Part shown: one piece after another, positions 53,360-63,763 of the stretch | Layout: every line of letters starts with the position of its first letter | How positions within the stretch are numbered: position 1 is the first letter of the stretch | DNA from: Branchipolynoe longqiensis | Lineage: Eukaryota > Annelida > Polychaeta > Phyllodocida > Polynoidae | Length of the DNA: 64,000 nucleotides | Direction: 5' to 3' | Assembly: GCA_030323885.1 (NCBI GenBank) | Contig: CM059186.1 | Span: forward strand, 20,312,998 to 20,376,997 | Program-made: the position numbers and the translations under genes | The notes under the pieces: model-generated | Databases searched by the model: none | Seen by the model: only the letters and a program-made list of their open reading frames with translations | Told to the model about the DNA's origin: nothing

Positions 53360-54087
53360 ATTTTATTAATGCACATGCATCGCAACTCAAGTGCCATCAT
53401 CATTACCGACTCTCTGAATGCCATCAAAGAGATTGCCCACCCAAATGCCCGACACACCCTTGCTGACGCGATCCAGATTATAATCTTGACCAGACATCAG
53501 GCACACCTCAACACAGTCCTGCTTTGGGTCCCCTCGCATATAGGACTGTATGGTAATGACCAGGCCGACTGTGCTGCTCTAGCCAGTGCCAACCGAGCAG
53601 ATGTAGAGACAGCCATCCTTCCATCCATCACCAAACTGACCGCCGCCGCTTCTCGAGCCACCACCAAACTCTGGGAATGCAGAAGGAACAAGTATGGAAC
53701 CCTTATTCAATAAGCTGGCTCTGGTACACCCTGGTCAGAATGAACATGCCCTATCCATTCGGCATTCCTGCTTCTACCCAAGTCACCGTCAACCGCTTGA
53801 GGACTGGCTCCCGCCGTTGGATTGATGTCCCCAACCTCCAGCGCTGTCCCTGCGGCACTAAGATCTTCAATGTGGCCCATATACTCGCCTCATGTGCCGC
53901 CGTCGACAGATCTGCCATCGGTGACTTCAAGGAGGACACTGACCACCAACTCAACAACAATAGGGCTGCTCTGGCTATCCTCTTCAGGATTTCCAAGTCA
54001 TCCTGGAACGCACTTGCTTGCTTCTACCGCCAGAATGCAGACATCATCAAAACTGTCGGTCGCCCAGACCATGACACCGAGGACTAG
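53360..54087 (+). pseudogene. LINE-I: RNase H and C-terminal pseudogene
   Basis: The first frame (to 53713) carries a retroelement RNase H: TDSLNAI, with a catalytic-type Asp, and WVPSHIGLYGNDQADCAA, with the conserved His and last Asp. A frameshift near 53700 leads to a second frame (to 54087) with a CPCG...NVAHILASC zinc-knuckle-like motif. This order is known from I/R1-type and related non-LTR elements with an RNase H domain. RT and endonuclease are cut away at the G-rich array. Confidence 0.85.
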
Positions 54088-54403
54088 CAGGCCCCACCTC
54101 ATCGCCATAGCTGACTTGACACCACTACCAACTAACCACTAATTTTCACTAACAACTAACAGGTAACCCCACCCACTGCCTAGCTAATCCCATCCTCACT
54201 TCACTTCTTCCTCTGGCCTTGGCCGGACTTACTGTGCATACCGGTGAATCTGGAGGGACAGAAGTTTGGATCCTGGTCGAGTCAAACCAATGACTTATAA
54301 AATAGGTACCTGTTGCTGCTCGGTGCTTGGCGCTATGAGATCAGGACAGGGACTGGGCGCACAGTGTCAGGATAATGTGACTGTGTGGGACATCAGGTCA
54401 TGG

Positions 54404-55332
54404 AGATGTAATTTACATGGGTGCTAAAAAAGAGCTACTAAAAACATTGCAGATATTACAAAATCGGGCCCTAAAAATCTGGCTGAAAGTAGACAAACTA
54501 CACCCCACTTATGACCTCCACAAAAGAACTAAAGTAAAGCTAATAGAAAACAGAAGAATAATCCACCTAAAAACATTAGCATATGGATATAGCCAAGACA
54601 TTAAGCGTCTAACCCAACCACTAAGGGACACCAGAGCAAGCAAGGCACCACTACTAAGGCAGACCAGAAGCCGAATCAAAGCCCATGAAAGGAGCACGCT
54701 GGAAATGGCCGCCAAGGCATGGAATGCCCAAACGGTGAAAGAAAGACAAATCCCTGACCTAAAAACATACAAAAAATATCTGTGCAAAATAAAAACTGGA
54801 AACCCCAACTGAACTGCACCACAAGGGGGCAGGTGATATGTCACGGTCCCCAACTGGACAGCCCAGGGCGGGACAACCAGAAATATAAAAGCCAGATAAC
54901 ATATCTAACAACAATATAAGTCAAATCAAATTCAAACAAACATAACTCAACCATCTATTACGTACAGGCCTATGGACATGTAAATAAAATAGGCTAGTAT
55001 AGAATTAAGTAGAAAAAGCGGAAAACTCTTCCCAAGAAAACCCCAAAACACTAACATAGACCCTTAAGAAAACAACTAACATAGTAATAAGCATAGAACA
55101 AAGATACAATGCCAAGAGGGCCCCCAAAAAACTAACATAGACTACTAAACATACCAACAGACTATCTATCTGCTACTGAAATGCAGACAATCAAATAACT
55201 TATCAGCAGCTACTGCTTGGTAAGACAACACCAAAACTACAGCTGGCCAGCATTGAAAACAAGCCTGGGTACCTGGGCTTACATGCTATGGACAGTATAA
55301 ATACAGCCTCAATAAAAAATTATTTTTTTTTA
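54404..55332 (+). mobile_element. LINE-J copy, 5'-truncated, with ORF2 C-terminus
   Basis: The frame 54417-54812 (131 codons) shows LQILQNRALKIWLK, a block about 40 residues on, and MAAKAWNAQ, the usual C-terminal pattern after the RT in CR1/jockey-like ORF2 (LQNRA ... KLWNSLP type). A 3' untranslated region of about 500 bases ends CAGCCTCAATAAA. The frame is intact but lacks all catalytic domains. Confidence 0.8.
54819..54832 (+). promoter_or_regulatory. CTCF-like motif inside LINE-J
   Basis: CCACAAGGGGGCAG fits the CTCF core at nearly all positions. It lies just after the ORF stop, so other LINE-J copies long enough to include it would spread the motif. Confidence 0.35.
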
Positions 55333-55460
55333 ATGGTGCCGGCAGCCTGATTTCCCAGTGGGGCAGCACTATACAGTTGCCATGAGTGCGTGCTGTCACA
55401 AGTCGGTGCACATCCTGGTATGGTCTAGGGTCTGGGGCCTAAAACTACACCAACCACCCA

Positions 55461-55682
55461 GCCTCCCCCGGCCCTCTCAGACGACTGTGGTTGTGCTCCT
55501 AGGGCTGCCTTTTTCCTTCCTCCCCCCCTCTCCCCTACCCCCCCAATTCCTTTGATCGCTACCCATTGGAAGCCAACTCCCGACCACATGGGACTGCTTT
55601 CAGCGGTGCCCATTCAGTGCTGCAGATTTGCATCCTTCAGCGCACCAATGCGACTGAAAACTCCCCAAAACAACAACACATA
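55461..55682. other. Unique spacer, C-rich
   Basis: Pyrimidine-rich at 55510-55550; nothing recognised. Confidence 0.4.
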
Positions 55683-55806
55683 CATCGCAGTTATATTTAT
55701 AACAAAATTGATTTCAAACTAAGATACGGTCGATTAGAACACTCAACCGAATATATTCATCAAAGTAATATCAGAACCGTAAAACCATCGGACGGTGCAG
55801 CGTTAT
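55683..55806 (-). mobile_element. MITE-P end fragment
   Basis: Decayed terminal 120 bases ending CATCGGACGGTGCAGCGTTA. Confidence 0.55.
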
Positions 55807-56435
55807 CCAATACTATAATATTCATCCCCGTTTTTTTAAGGGTTTGTGGTAGGGCCCTACTTTTGTTATTATTATCGTTGTTTGGAGGGGGTTCGTGTAA
55901 TAATCTTGAAAATCCATAATATTCATTTCATTACCTTTGCAAACAAAAGCATGCTGAACCAAAAGGGGCTATTATATTAATTATTCTTTAAATGTTCTTT
56001 TTTTCTTTTTCTTTTTTTCTTTTTTTTATATTGTGCCTGCCTAAATAAGCCGGTCAGTCACCCAATGACGCTGGTCGATAAACCGTCCTCGTTACTCAAT
56101 ACCCCAGGAGCTGCCACTAGTGCCAGGCGTGTGGTGTTGTATGTATCCCGATGAATTAACCGAGTTGGCCATGCTGGGATAGAACAGTAGACTAACCAAT
56201 TAGAGACTGCTCCACGAATAAGAGCGTGTGGGTTTGGTTCCCCAACGACACACTTATGCATTTCTTGGCATATTTATAGATGATTATGTGTCAACTGGAA
56301 ACACGATGTGAAGTACATTAATACTAAACTTGCCAGATCAGTCTTTATTATCAAAGAAGTCAAACATTATTCGCCATATGAGTCATATGAAAGGTTATGT
56401 ATTTAACCGTTCTTTCTTTTCTTATTATTCTATTA
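55807..56435. other. Unique sequence with T-rich runs
   Basis: TTTTTCTTTTTC-type run near 55995-56030; nothing else recognised. Confidence 0.4.
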
Positions 56436-56845
56436 TATACATATATTATGTGCTCTTGTTTCTGGCCACCACTGTCTTTCCTTGCTTTATAGGATGCATA
56501 ATTAATTATCCGGATATAAATAGGTGGAGTATTGCCTTTATTATTATTATTGCTCTGAGTTTATTCGCAAAATATATTATGTCCAATCGTTGACTTGCCT
56601 GGATTTGCCCCGGTTTGCCTCCGGTAGCGCCGCCAACGGCCACTTCCGTTGGTGCTCGCGACAGGTCAGTCACTTGCCCATTGGATTTGAAACTTTTACC
56701 GGTAAGCCTGTTATTGTGCTAGCCAAGACGCTCAATAAAAGTGTCCGACCCATCACTCGTCTGTCTCTCTCTGTTTGTTAACATAGCCCTACTTTATATA
56801 CATATAGTATGTGCTCTTGCTTCTGGCTGCCGCTGTCTTTCCTTG
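56436..56845 (+). other. Candidate LTR-like or Pol II unit with flanking 52-base repeats
   Basis: TATATACATATATTATGTGC-type direct repeats of about 52 bases lie at 56436-56487 and 56794-56845. Between them are a good TATA box (TATAAATAG at about 56515) and an AATAAA at about 56732. This order suits a solo LTR or a small retrotransposon end, but clear TG...CA ends and a target duplication were not found. A simple tandem duplication is possible. Confidence 0.25.
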
Positions 56846-56984
56846 CCGCCGCCTCTTGCCCATCGTAGCAATCCCACGTATTAGTTAATGTGACCCCGCC
56901 CGGGTGCTGACAGCCTATGTAATAAGTGTTCACAGGTTCTATCCCCACATATCGCTTTTGTAGTAACTGCTTTACTCATATAAC

Positions 56985-59260
56985 ATTATGCTAAGGCTGA
57001 CGGTATACTCCACCGCTGCTGTCACTATAAACACCTGAGACATTATTCATTATTATTATTTACTTGTCCCGGGGAGAGGGTTAATCTGCGTTACTGTAAT
57101 ATATATGTTACTCTATCATATGTGCAAGAAGCCAATAGTGATAAATATATTAATGAACTATCGTTAAAGGGTTGACCATGCCAGTTATTATAATAAGGGA
57201 CCTGTTCATGAAGGGTACGGAATGCAAGGAACGTCTCAAATCACATTTTAAGAGCCTACAACTTTATTACTGTTCCTACCAAACACCATCTAACCTCTTC
57301 CAATGTCAATCATATGAATAAATACTTCCCAGCCACTTTCCCTAAAGTCAAGATACTTTCGATTACTGTATTTAAAGCCATATTATCGTCTAAAACATCA
57401 GAGCACTCATGGAACATGTCTAAAGGGTCTGAGTCCGATGACTCGAACCTTCTATGTTGTTAGGAGTGTAACACGGGATGCCACGATGCATCTCCTAACG
57501 ATCAGTTACAGCAGTAAAACCTTCCCCACATTTGATAGCCAATGCGGGCTCATCTTGGCGAGCAGCCTGCACTTCCATATGCGGGTTGCTCGACCCAAGC
57601 CCGCACTGGCCACAGCTCGTTTATAGTCTTGCCCACTTCACATACATTATACATGTTCCTTTCTTATGGAATTACGGTTTGTGGAAATGCCAAAACTGAT
57701 GCCACTCATAGAACCGAAATTCTGCAGAAACGAGCAATTCGGAAATATTTAGTGCATTTTATAATGACCACACCAATCCATTATTCAAGTGGTCTAGAAT
57801 TTTAAAGATGTCAGACGAATATAGGCAGGAGTCTTATTATTCATGCATGCTTTTGTGAAAAACAGACTGCCAATGTCATTTTCAAATCTGTTTTGCTATA
57901 ATCGTGATATCAATAGTTTAAATGAAACAAGACAAGCAGACTTATTTTATAAAGTGGCTACAAAGTCAAAGTTTGTTGACAAACTTCCATTGTATGCATA
58001 TCCCACTTTAGAGAATGCATGGTACGCTGTCATTGAGGTGAACATCTTACAGTCATGTTTTAAACACACAATCAAATCTGTACTGTTAAATCAATATGTA
58101 GATACAGTAGATTGTAACAACAAATTATGTTGTGATTGTCACCCCAGGCCATATAGAACCAATATTTGAACCACAGAATTTGTCTATTGATGAACAGGTC
58201 CTGATCTTATCGTATCTTTTTCTAAACATGTGTCCATTTCATTAAAGAGCAGTCTGTAAGTTATTTGCATATTAGTTCCAGGGCACATGATTTAGTTTTA
58301 TGGATTATTTTGTTTAAAGGGGGCAGTGGGAAGACAACAATTAATGGTTACACTGTTCCTGCAATTTCCATTGTTAACAGAATAATATATGTTTGTGGAA
58401 TAATGTATAGAAATTGTGAATAAAATCTGTTTTAATTTGTGTGTGTGTGGGGGTGGGTGGTCTGTTGTAGCAGAAGAAATACAGGCATGGGTGCGAGAGT
58501 CGACGTTATTTTTGTTCCCCACCAATTATCATTACAAATGTCATCTGCTTGTCGAATGATTAAAGTTGAAGGTTTTGAGTTCCTGCAATGTTTTTTTAAA
58601 GATATATATTTATATATATATGAAGTGGGCGAGACAATAATCGAGCTGTGGCCGGTGCGGGCTTAGGTCGAGGAACCCGCATTTGGAAATGCGGGCTGCT
58701 CGCCAGGACAAACCCGCCTTGGCCATCAAATGCGGGGAAGGGTTCGCTGCTGTAACTCGTTGCTAGGAGACGCACCGTGATGTCTCGCGCTACTCTCCTA
58801 GCAACATAGAAGGTTCGAGCCATCAGGCCCGGACCCTTCAGACGTGTTTCGTTAACGCTCTGATGTTTTAGATGATATTTAGGCTTTAAATACAGTAATT
58901 CGGAAGATTTTAACTCTAAAAGAGTATCTATTAGATTGTATTGGTAGGAACAGAAATAAAGTTGTGAGCTCTTAGAAATGTGATTGAAATGTTCCTTGCA
59001 TTCCTTACTCCTTATGAACAGGTCCCTTATTATATTAACCGCTATGGTCAACTCTATACCAATGATTCATTATTATCTCTAGTATTAAGGACCTTCTGCC
59101 CAGCCGGTGGAGTAACGAGGATCTCCCCATATGTAGCCTACCCCCCTCCTCCGGGGGATCAATAACCACCTTCTTAACTTAAACCTGAATAACAAGTAGT
59201 AATATCTCGGGTGTTTATAAATGACAGCAGCGGCGGAGTACACCGGCTGCCTTATTTCGG
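56985..59260. mobile_element. 2.3-kb fold-back element with arms of about 660 bp
   Basis: The left arm (about 56985-57650) and right arm (about 58600-59260) are inverted copies, with long near-identical stretches such as AATAAGGGACCTGTTCAT, ACAACTTTATTnCTGTTCCTACC and TCGAACCTTCTATGTTG. Each arm has a CCCGCATTTGGAAATGCGGG-type hairpin. The spacer is a LINE fragment. No transposase; the arms have only short frames. Confidence 0.8.
57650..58440 (+). pseudogene. LINE-C: ORF2 C-terminus between the fold-back arms
   Basis: Frames at 57650-57805 and 57843-58169 carry YGITVCGNA, LQKRAIRK, SFSNLFCYNRDINS and YVDTVDCNN...CDCHP-like blocks, the known tail of a widespread animal LINE ORF2 type (FSNFFTYNRDIHSYNTR pattern). 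Frame changes and stops near 57806 break it. The 3' untranslated part ends near GAATAAAATCTG at 58420. No RT domain. Confidence 0.8.
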
Positions 59261-59469
59261 AATGATATCAATTAATATAAATAGAATGCGGGAGGGGTAG
59301 AGCCCATAGACAATGAAAGCAATTAATGCACATCAAATGCGGGAGGGGTAGATCTGTCAGCTCTTAGTCCGGAATTCATCCAACAAAGGCAGTCAACCGG
59401 CGGAGGGACGGAGAGGTGGCGGCGGCCAGCGGTAGGCCCAGGAAAAACCTTGGAATAATATTGAAATCC

Positions 59470-59519
59470 AACAAATGCGAACGGTTAAATATATATATAT
59501 TATATATATATTATATATA

Positions 59520-59550
<31 letters not shown>
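59470..59550. repeat. (TA)n microsatellite
   Basis: TA/TATTA run directly left of the mariner-like element, which probably used a TA within it. The stretch 59261-59469 just before holds a doubled ATGCGGGAGGGGTAGA block. Confidence 0.85.
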
Positions 59551-59551
<1 letters not shown>

Positions 59552-60392
59552 GAGTCGGTCTCACGAAAATGGGCCAATTGGTGGTCAATTTAAGATGTCG
59601 GCGTTGCAATTGTTAAAGTGTAGTGCATTTCTTTGTTTCATATTAAATTATCATAGAAACAAATAGGGTTACATTCAGGATAAATTTAAGAACTTTCCGA
59701 CACCTCTGTTAATGCTAAACTATAATTATGCCGTTCGACGCCAACACCCAATAGTCAACACCGACATCTTCAACAGAAGTCGGCATCACAATTTTTAAAG
59801 TGTAGTGCATTTCTTTGTTTCATATTAAATTATCCTAGAAACAAACAGGGTTGTTGTATTTTCTCTACCTTTACATTCAGGATAAATGTGAGAACTTTCC
59901 AACACCTCTGTCAATCAATCAATCAATAGTTCCGTCCTCTAGTCGAGGGTTGGATGCAATGGTTCTCCACTTGTCCCGATGGTGTGCTGTTCTGATAGAC
60001 TGTGAATAATTCAAACCTGTCCACTGTGAAATATTTGTAAACCATGATGTTCTTGGTCTCCCTCTCCCTCTGCTGCCATTCACCTTCCCTCCCAACAATG
60101 TACGGTATATTGAACTCTGACAAATGATGTGGCCAAAATAAATAAGTTTCTTTGTCTGTATAGTGGCAAACAAGCTTTTCTTATTTTTAATTTTTCTGAG
60201 AACTTCTTTATTGGTGATCTTCTTTGTCCATGATATTTTCATCATCCTTCGATAATTCCACATCTGAAATGCTGCTAAACGTTTGTTTATCTCTGTCAAT
60301 GCTAAAGTATAACTATGCTGTTCGACGCCGACATCCAATGCTCGACACTGACAACTTTGCCCGATTGGCCTATTTTTGTGAGACTGACTCAT
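59551..60392. mobile_element. Mariner-like MITE with long inverted ends, carrying LINE-E
   Basis: TGAGTCGGTCTCACGAAAAT at the left and, inverted, TGAGTCAGTCTCACAAAAAT at the right; similarity spans about 33 bases. TA flanks. The left half holds two copies of a block of about 125 bases (GTGTAGTGCATTTCTTTG). LINE-E sits at 59916-60291. Confidence 0.75.
59916..60291 (-). pseudogene. LINE-E: ORF2 C-terminus with 10-base target duplication
   Basis: The minus-strand frame contains WNYRRMMKISW, TNKEVLRKI, KLIYFGHI and GSRGRGRPRTSW blocks, the well-known C-terminal pattern of an animal endonuclease/RT non-LTR type. It ends in a stop followed by an (ATTG)n tail. CTCTGTCAAT flanks both sides (59906-59915, 60292-60301). 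Only the last 120 codons were inserted. Confidence 0.85.
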
Positions 60393-60395
60393 ATA

Positions 60396-60815
60396 TATTA
60401 GATTATGATCTATCTTAGTTCGAAGTAAATGGTTAACTGTGGAGATACTTGAACTGAAAACCTGCAAGACTAGTAAAATGATAACCCGGCCGTCCAACGT
60501 TATCAACATTTTCATGGTCGACCAAAGTATACGATGGTGGATGTGGGTATTAGTAATGTACAACTTTTATGATGGAATAAAATGGTGATATTTGAGTTAC
60601 ACTTGTAGTGTAAATTAAATCGTATATAAAATGTTGATATGTACTACTTGGTGCCGGGGGGGGGGGGAGGAAAGTAGCCCATGATAATGTTGATAACTGT
60701 GGACGGCCCCTAACCACTGTCATGTTCTATTAAATTGACAGCAGTAAGTCTTCAATAACCCGATAACTGCATTTGTGTCTAAGTTGGAGATGTATAATTA
60801 AATTTGGATAAATAT
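60396..60815 (+). mobile_element. MITE-P remnant
   Basis: TTCGAAGTAAATGGTTAACTG, GAGATACTTGAACTGAAAAC and TGTCTAAGTTGGAGATGTA blocks of MITE-P are kept in order; both ends are lost and unrelated G-rich sequence (60656-60668) intervenes. Confidence 0.5.
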
Positions 60816-61145
60816 TGTAATGGCCCATGACCCTCCGACTCCCACACTGCCACACACACATGGAAGAATGCCAAGATCCAATACTAGTACGCTTCACCTT
60901 GGTTTATTGAACCAATCTGCTCTCCACAGTCATCTGACCTGCCCCCTCGCTCGCCAGATCCCACATCAACTCTATAGGTTGGTGGGTGAGTGGGGTGAGC
61001 TAGTCACACGCAGTATAGGGCAGCCCAGTCGGGGTCTGCCCGGTGGCTAGCCTGCCGCCACCTAGCGCAGTTCAGTGTAACTGTGTGGGTGCCCCCCCCT
61101 AGAGTCTCACCGGTTGCAGACTGCGAACCGATGAGACTCTGCCAG
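60816..61145. other. Unique spacer
   Basis: No repeat partner, no supported gene. A small ACTCTGCC... inverted motif lies around GAGTCTCACCGG and its complement at 61102-61138. Confidence 0.4.
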
Positions 61146-61326
61146 TGTCAAGGGGGTGATGAAAATGGGAAATATTGCGCCTAGAGCGGAACTCATACCC
61201 ACATCTCTTTGCATTCCGGGCCAGTGGGCTAACCATTACACCACCTAGGCTCGCTGATATCACCATACTGCCCATGCCTACCAGGCTATGTGGCTCCTTG
61301 CCCGAGAGGTAAGTGAGGACCACTAC
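61146..61326 (-). mobile_element. SINE-B copy 2
   Basis: Aligned end to end with 823-1002, including Box A TGGTGTAATGG. Box B has decayed (GGGTATGAGTTCC). A short third trace (GGGGGTGATGAAAATGGG) lies at about 61469-61486. Confidence 0.7.
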
Positions 61327-61501
61327 ACTCGTCCCCCTGGAATTGTAAGTCTTGTAATGCTTACAATTACATACACACAGGCAGTGCACTTACACATACA
61401 CAGGGTAGGTTCAACACCTATACAGAGCATAGCTTGTACAGGATCTTGGTCATGGCAACCAGTCTCGTGGGGGTGATGAAAATGGGTTTGGTTTCGAAAC
61501 C

Positions 61502-61620
61502 CTTTACAATAAAAGACCGGATGGCCAAATGAGATGAGCGCCCGCGTCCCGCTTTCTTATCCCGTTGGTTTCGAACCCTGGCAGAGTCAAACTAATGACT
61601 TAAAAAATAATAATAATGAT
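61502..61620 (+). mobile_element. SINE-A type 2 head fragment
   Basis: GACCGGATGGCCAAATGAG ... GGTTTCGAACCC ... GAGTCAAACTAATGAC, then a short (AAT)n tail in place of the body. A head almost without body, the reverse of the array at 22013-22992. Confidence 0.6.
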
Positions 61621-61626
61621 CTAATA

Positions 61627-62029
61627 GATCTTTTCCCGGGGTGGGGGTGGTGAGGGTATATTTGTTTGATTAAACGGGGGAATTTTCAATCATGGGCACA
61701 TGGTTTTCCTCATTCCACCACTTCTTGCCCTATCCTATTACTGGCGAAGTGAAGCATTTGGACCTAGTTGAAGGTGCTGACACCTGGATAAAGATTGTTG
61801 CTTTAAGCAAAACTGTTTACGGAGCTCCCCATTTACAGCAGTGTAATCCCACTCTATATTCTGCTATTTTCACGCCGCAGAACAAGCATTACTCCGTGAA
61901 AACAACTACTATATAAACATACATGTACCAAATTTAAAGGAGGATTTAAAAAAAGGAACCAAGTCATAAACGCCGAGCAGACCCTTAAAATACGCCTGTC
62001 CGACAGACTACCTGTCACATGTGGTCTAC
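61627..62029. other. Unique spacer with a short SINE-A core trace
   Basis: CCTCATTCCACCACTTCTTG at about 61711 and CCCTATCCTATTACTGGCGA resemble the minus-strand alternative SINE-A body. No gene; an inverted CTGCTATTTTCACG-type segment is not significant. Confidence 0.35.
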
Positions 62030-62260
62030 ACATCTACAGACCGGCACGGCGCACTCACCCCCGACACCTGCCTCACAAAGCTGCCCCCCCCCCACCGCAC
62101 ACACACACTCACTCACCCACACACACTCACACACATGTGCGCGCGCATCCCGTCCCGGCCGCGGGCTAATTAGCCGGGCCGGCTCGCACCTCGGCAGTTA
62201 ACTGCTGTGTGTAGTTCACACCTGGTTTTACCTCCTCCAGTACACACAAGGTCTACAAAG
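62030..62260. other. CpG-containing unique pocket
   Basis: GCGCGCATCCCGTCCCGGCC and GGCCGGCTCGCACC near 62138-62192, preceded by CACTCACCCACA low complexity. Candidate regulatory DNA only. Confidence 0.3.
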
Positions 62261-62266
62261 CCATCG

Positions 62267-62625
62267 GTATGGGTGTGGGTGTGGGTGCGGGTGTGGGTGT
62301 GGGTGTAGGTGTGGGTGTGGCTGCGGATGTGGCTGCGGGTGTGGGTGTGTGTGTGGGTGTGGGTGTGGGTGTAGGTCTTGGTCTGGGTCTGGGTCTGGGT
62401 GTGGGAGGTGTGGGTGTGGGTGTGAGTGTGGGTGTGAGTGTGAGTGTGGATGTTGTGGTTGTGTGGGTGGGTGTGGGTGTGAGTGTGGGTGTGGGTGGGT
62501 TTGGGTGTGGGTGTGAGTGTGGGTGTGAGTGTGAGTGTGGGTGTGGGTGTGGGTGTAAGTGTGGGTGTGGGTGTGGGTGTGGGGTTGGGTGTGGGTGTCG
62601 GTGTGGGTGGTGGTGTGGGTGGTGG
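62267..62625 (+). repeat. GGGTGT hexamer array, G-rich on plus
   Basis: (GGGTGT)n with GGGTCT and GAGTGT variants. Frames on both strands are artefacts. Confidence 0.9.
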
Positions 62626-63600
62626 TGCTGGCACGTGGGTGCCTGGGCGTGTGTGAAGCGACTGTTGGTGTAATGTGAATGTGAATGTTGGTGTAATGTG
62701 ACTCTGTATGGTAATGATGGGTGTGGATATCGGTGTGATGGGGAGGTGGGTGCGATTTGAGTGTGGGTGTGATGTGGGTGTGGTGGTGTGGTTTCGGGTG
62801 TCATGTGAATATGGGTGTGGTGTGAGAGTGTGTGTGATGTGAGAGTGGGTGTGAAATGAGTGTATATATGATGTCAGTGTGTATGTGAGAGGGCGTGGCG
62901 ATGGAAGTGAGTGTGACGTGAGTGTGGGTGTGGTTCGAGTGTGGGCATTATGTGAGTTTTAGTGTGGGTGTGATGAGGAAGTGGGTGTGATGTGAGTACG
63001 GATGTGACATTACTGTGGATGTGACATGACTGTGGATGTGACATGAGTGTGTATGTGATGAGGAAGTGGGTGTGATGTGAGCGTGGGTGTGATGTGAACG
63101 TGATGTGTGTGTGGGTATGGTGCGATTGAGTGTGTGTGATGAGGAAGTGGGTGTGACGTGAGTGTGTATAATGTGAATGTGGGTGTGATCTGAATGTGGG
63201 TGTGGTGTGAGTGTCAAGGGTGATGTCAGGGAGGGTGATTGGGATGTGATGCAGACGTGGGTGTGATGTGAGTGGGGTAATGTGAGTGTGATGTGAGTGG
63301 GTGTGACGTATGTGTGATGTGACTGTGGGTATGACGTGTGCGTGGGTGTGATCTGGATGTGGGTGTTACATGCATGTGATGTGCGTGTAATGTGAGTGTG
63401 ATGTGATGTTATGTGATGTGAGGGTGGGTGTGAGGTGAGTGTGATGTGACTCATTGTGAGTGGGGGTCTGGTGTGATGTGAGTGTGGGTTTCATGTGTGA
63501 GGGTGATGTGCATGTGAATGTGCGTGCAATGTGAGTGTGATGTAAGTGGGTGTGATGTGACTGGGTGTGATGTGACTGGGTGTGATGGGGCTGGGTGGGG
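62626..63600 (+). repeat. GTGTGATGTGAGTGTGGGTGTGA degenerate array
   Basis: About 950 bases of loosely repeated GTGATGTGAGTGTG units; a GATGAGGAAGTGGGTGTGA block recurs at about 62972, 63058 and 63138, suggesting a longer period near 80-86 bases. Confidence 0.85.
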
Positions 63601-63730
63601 GTGGGTGTTCCCGCTCTCATCCAGGCCATCGTCTCCTCCTGGGTGGTCGGACAATTTACCTCCCGCTCCAGATGAATAGCAGCTTATGATTCGACATGAG
63701 CGGGCGCCCGGGTTTGTTCACGGCGAGTGC

Positions 63731-63763
<33 letters not shown>

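Larger units (their letters stand above)
54217..55460 (+). mobile_element. SINE-A copy split by LINE-J
   Basis: The 5' part, with a decayed head and the GGTCGAGTCAAACCAATGAC block, ends at 54403; the 3' part resumes at 55333 with ATGGTGCCGGCAGCCTG. ATGG at both junctions is compatible with a short target duplication. Confidence 0.75.
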
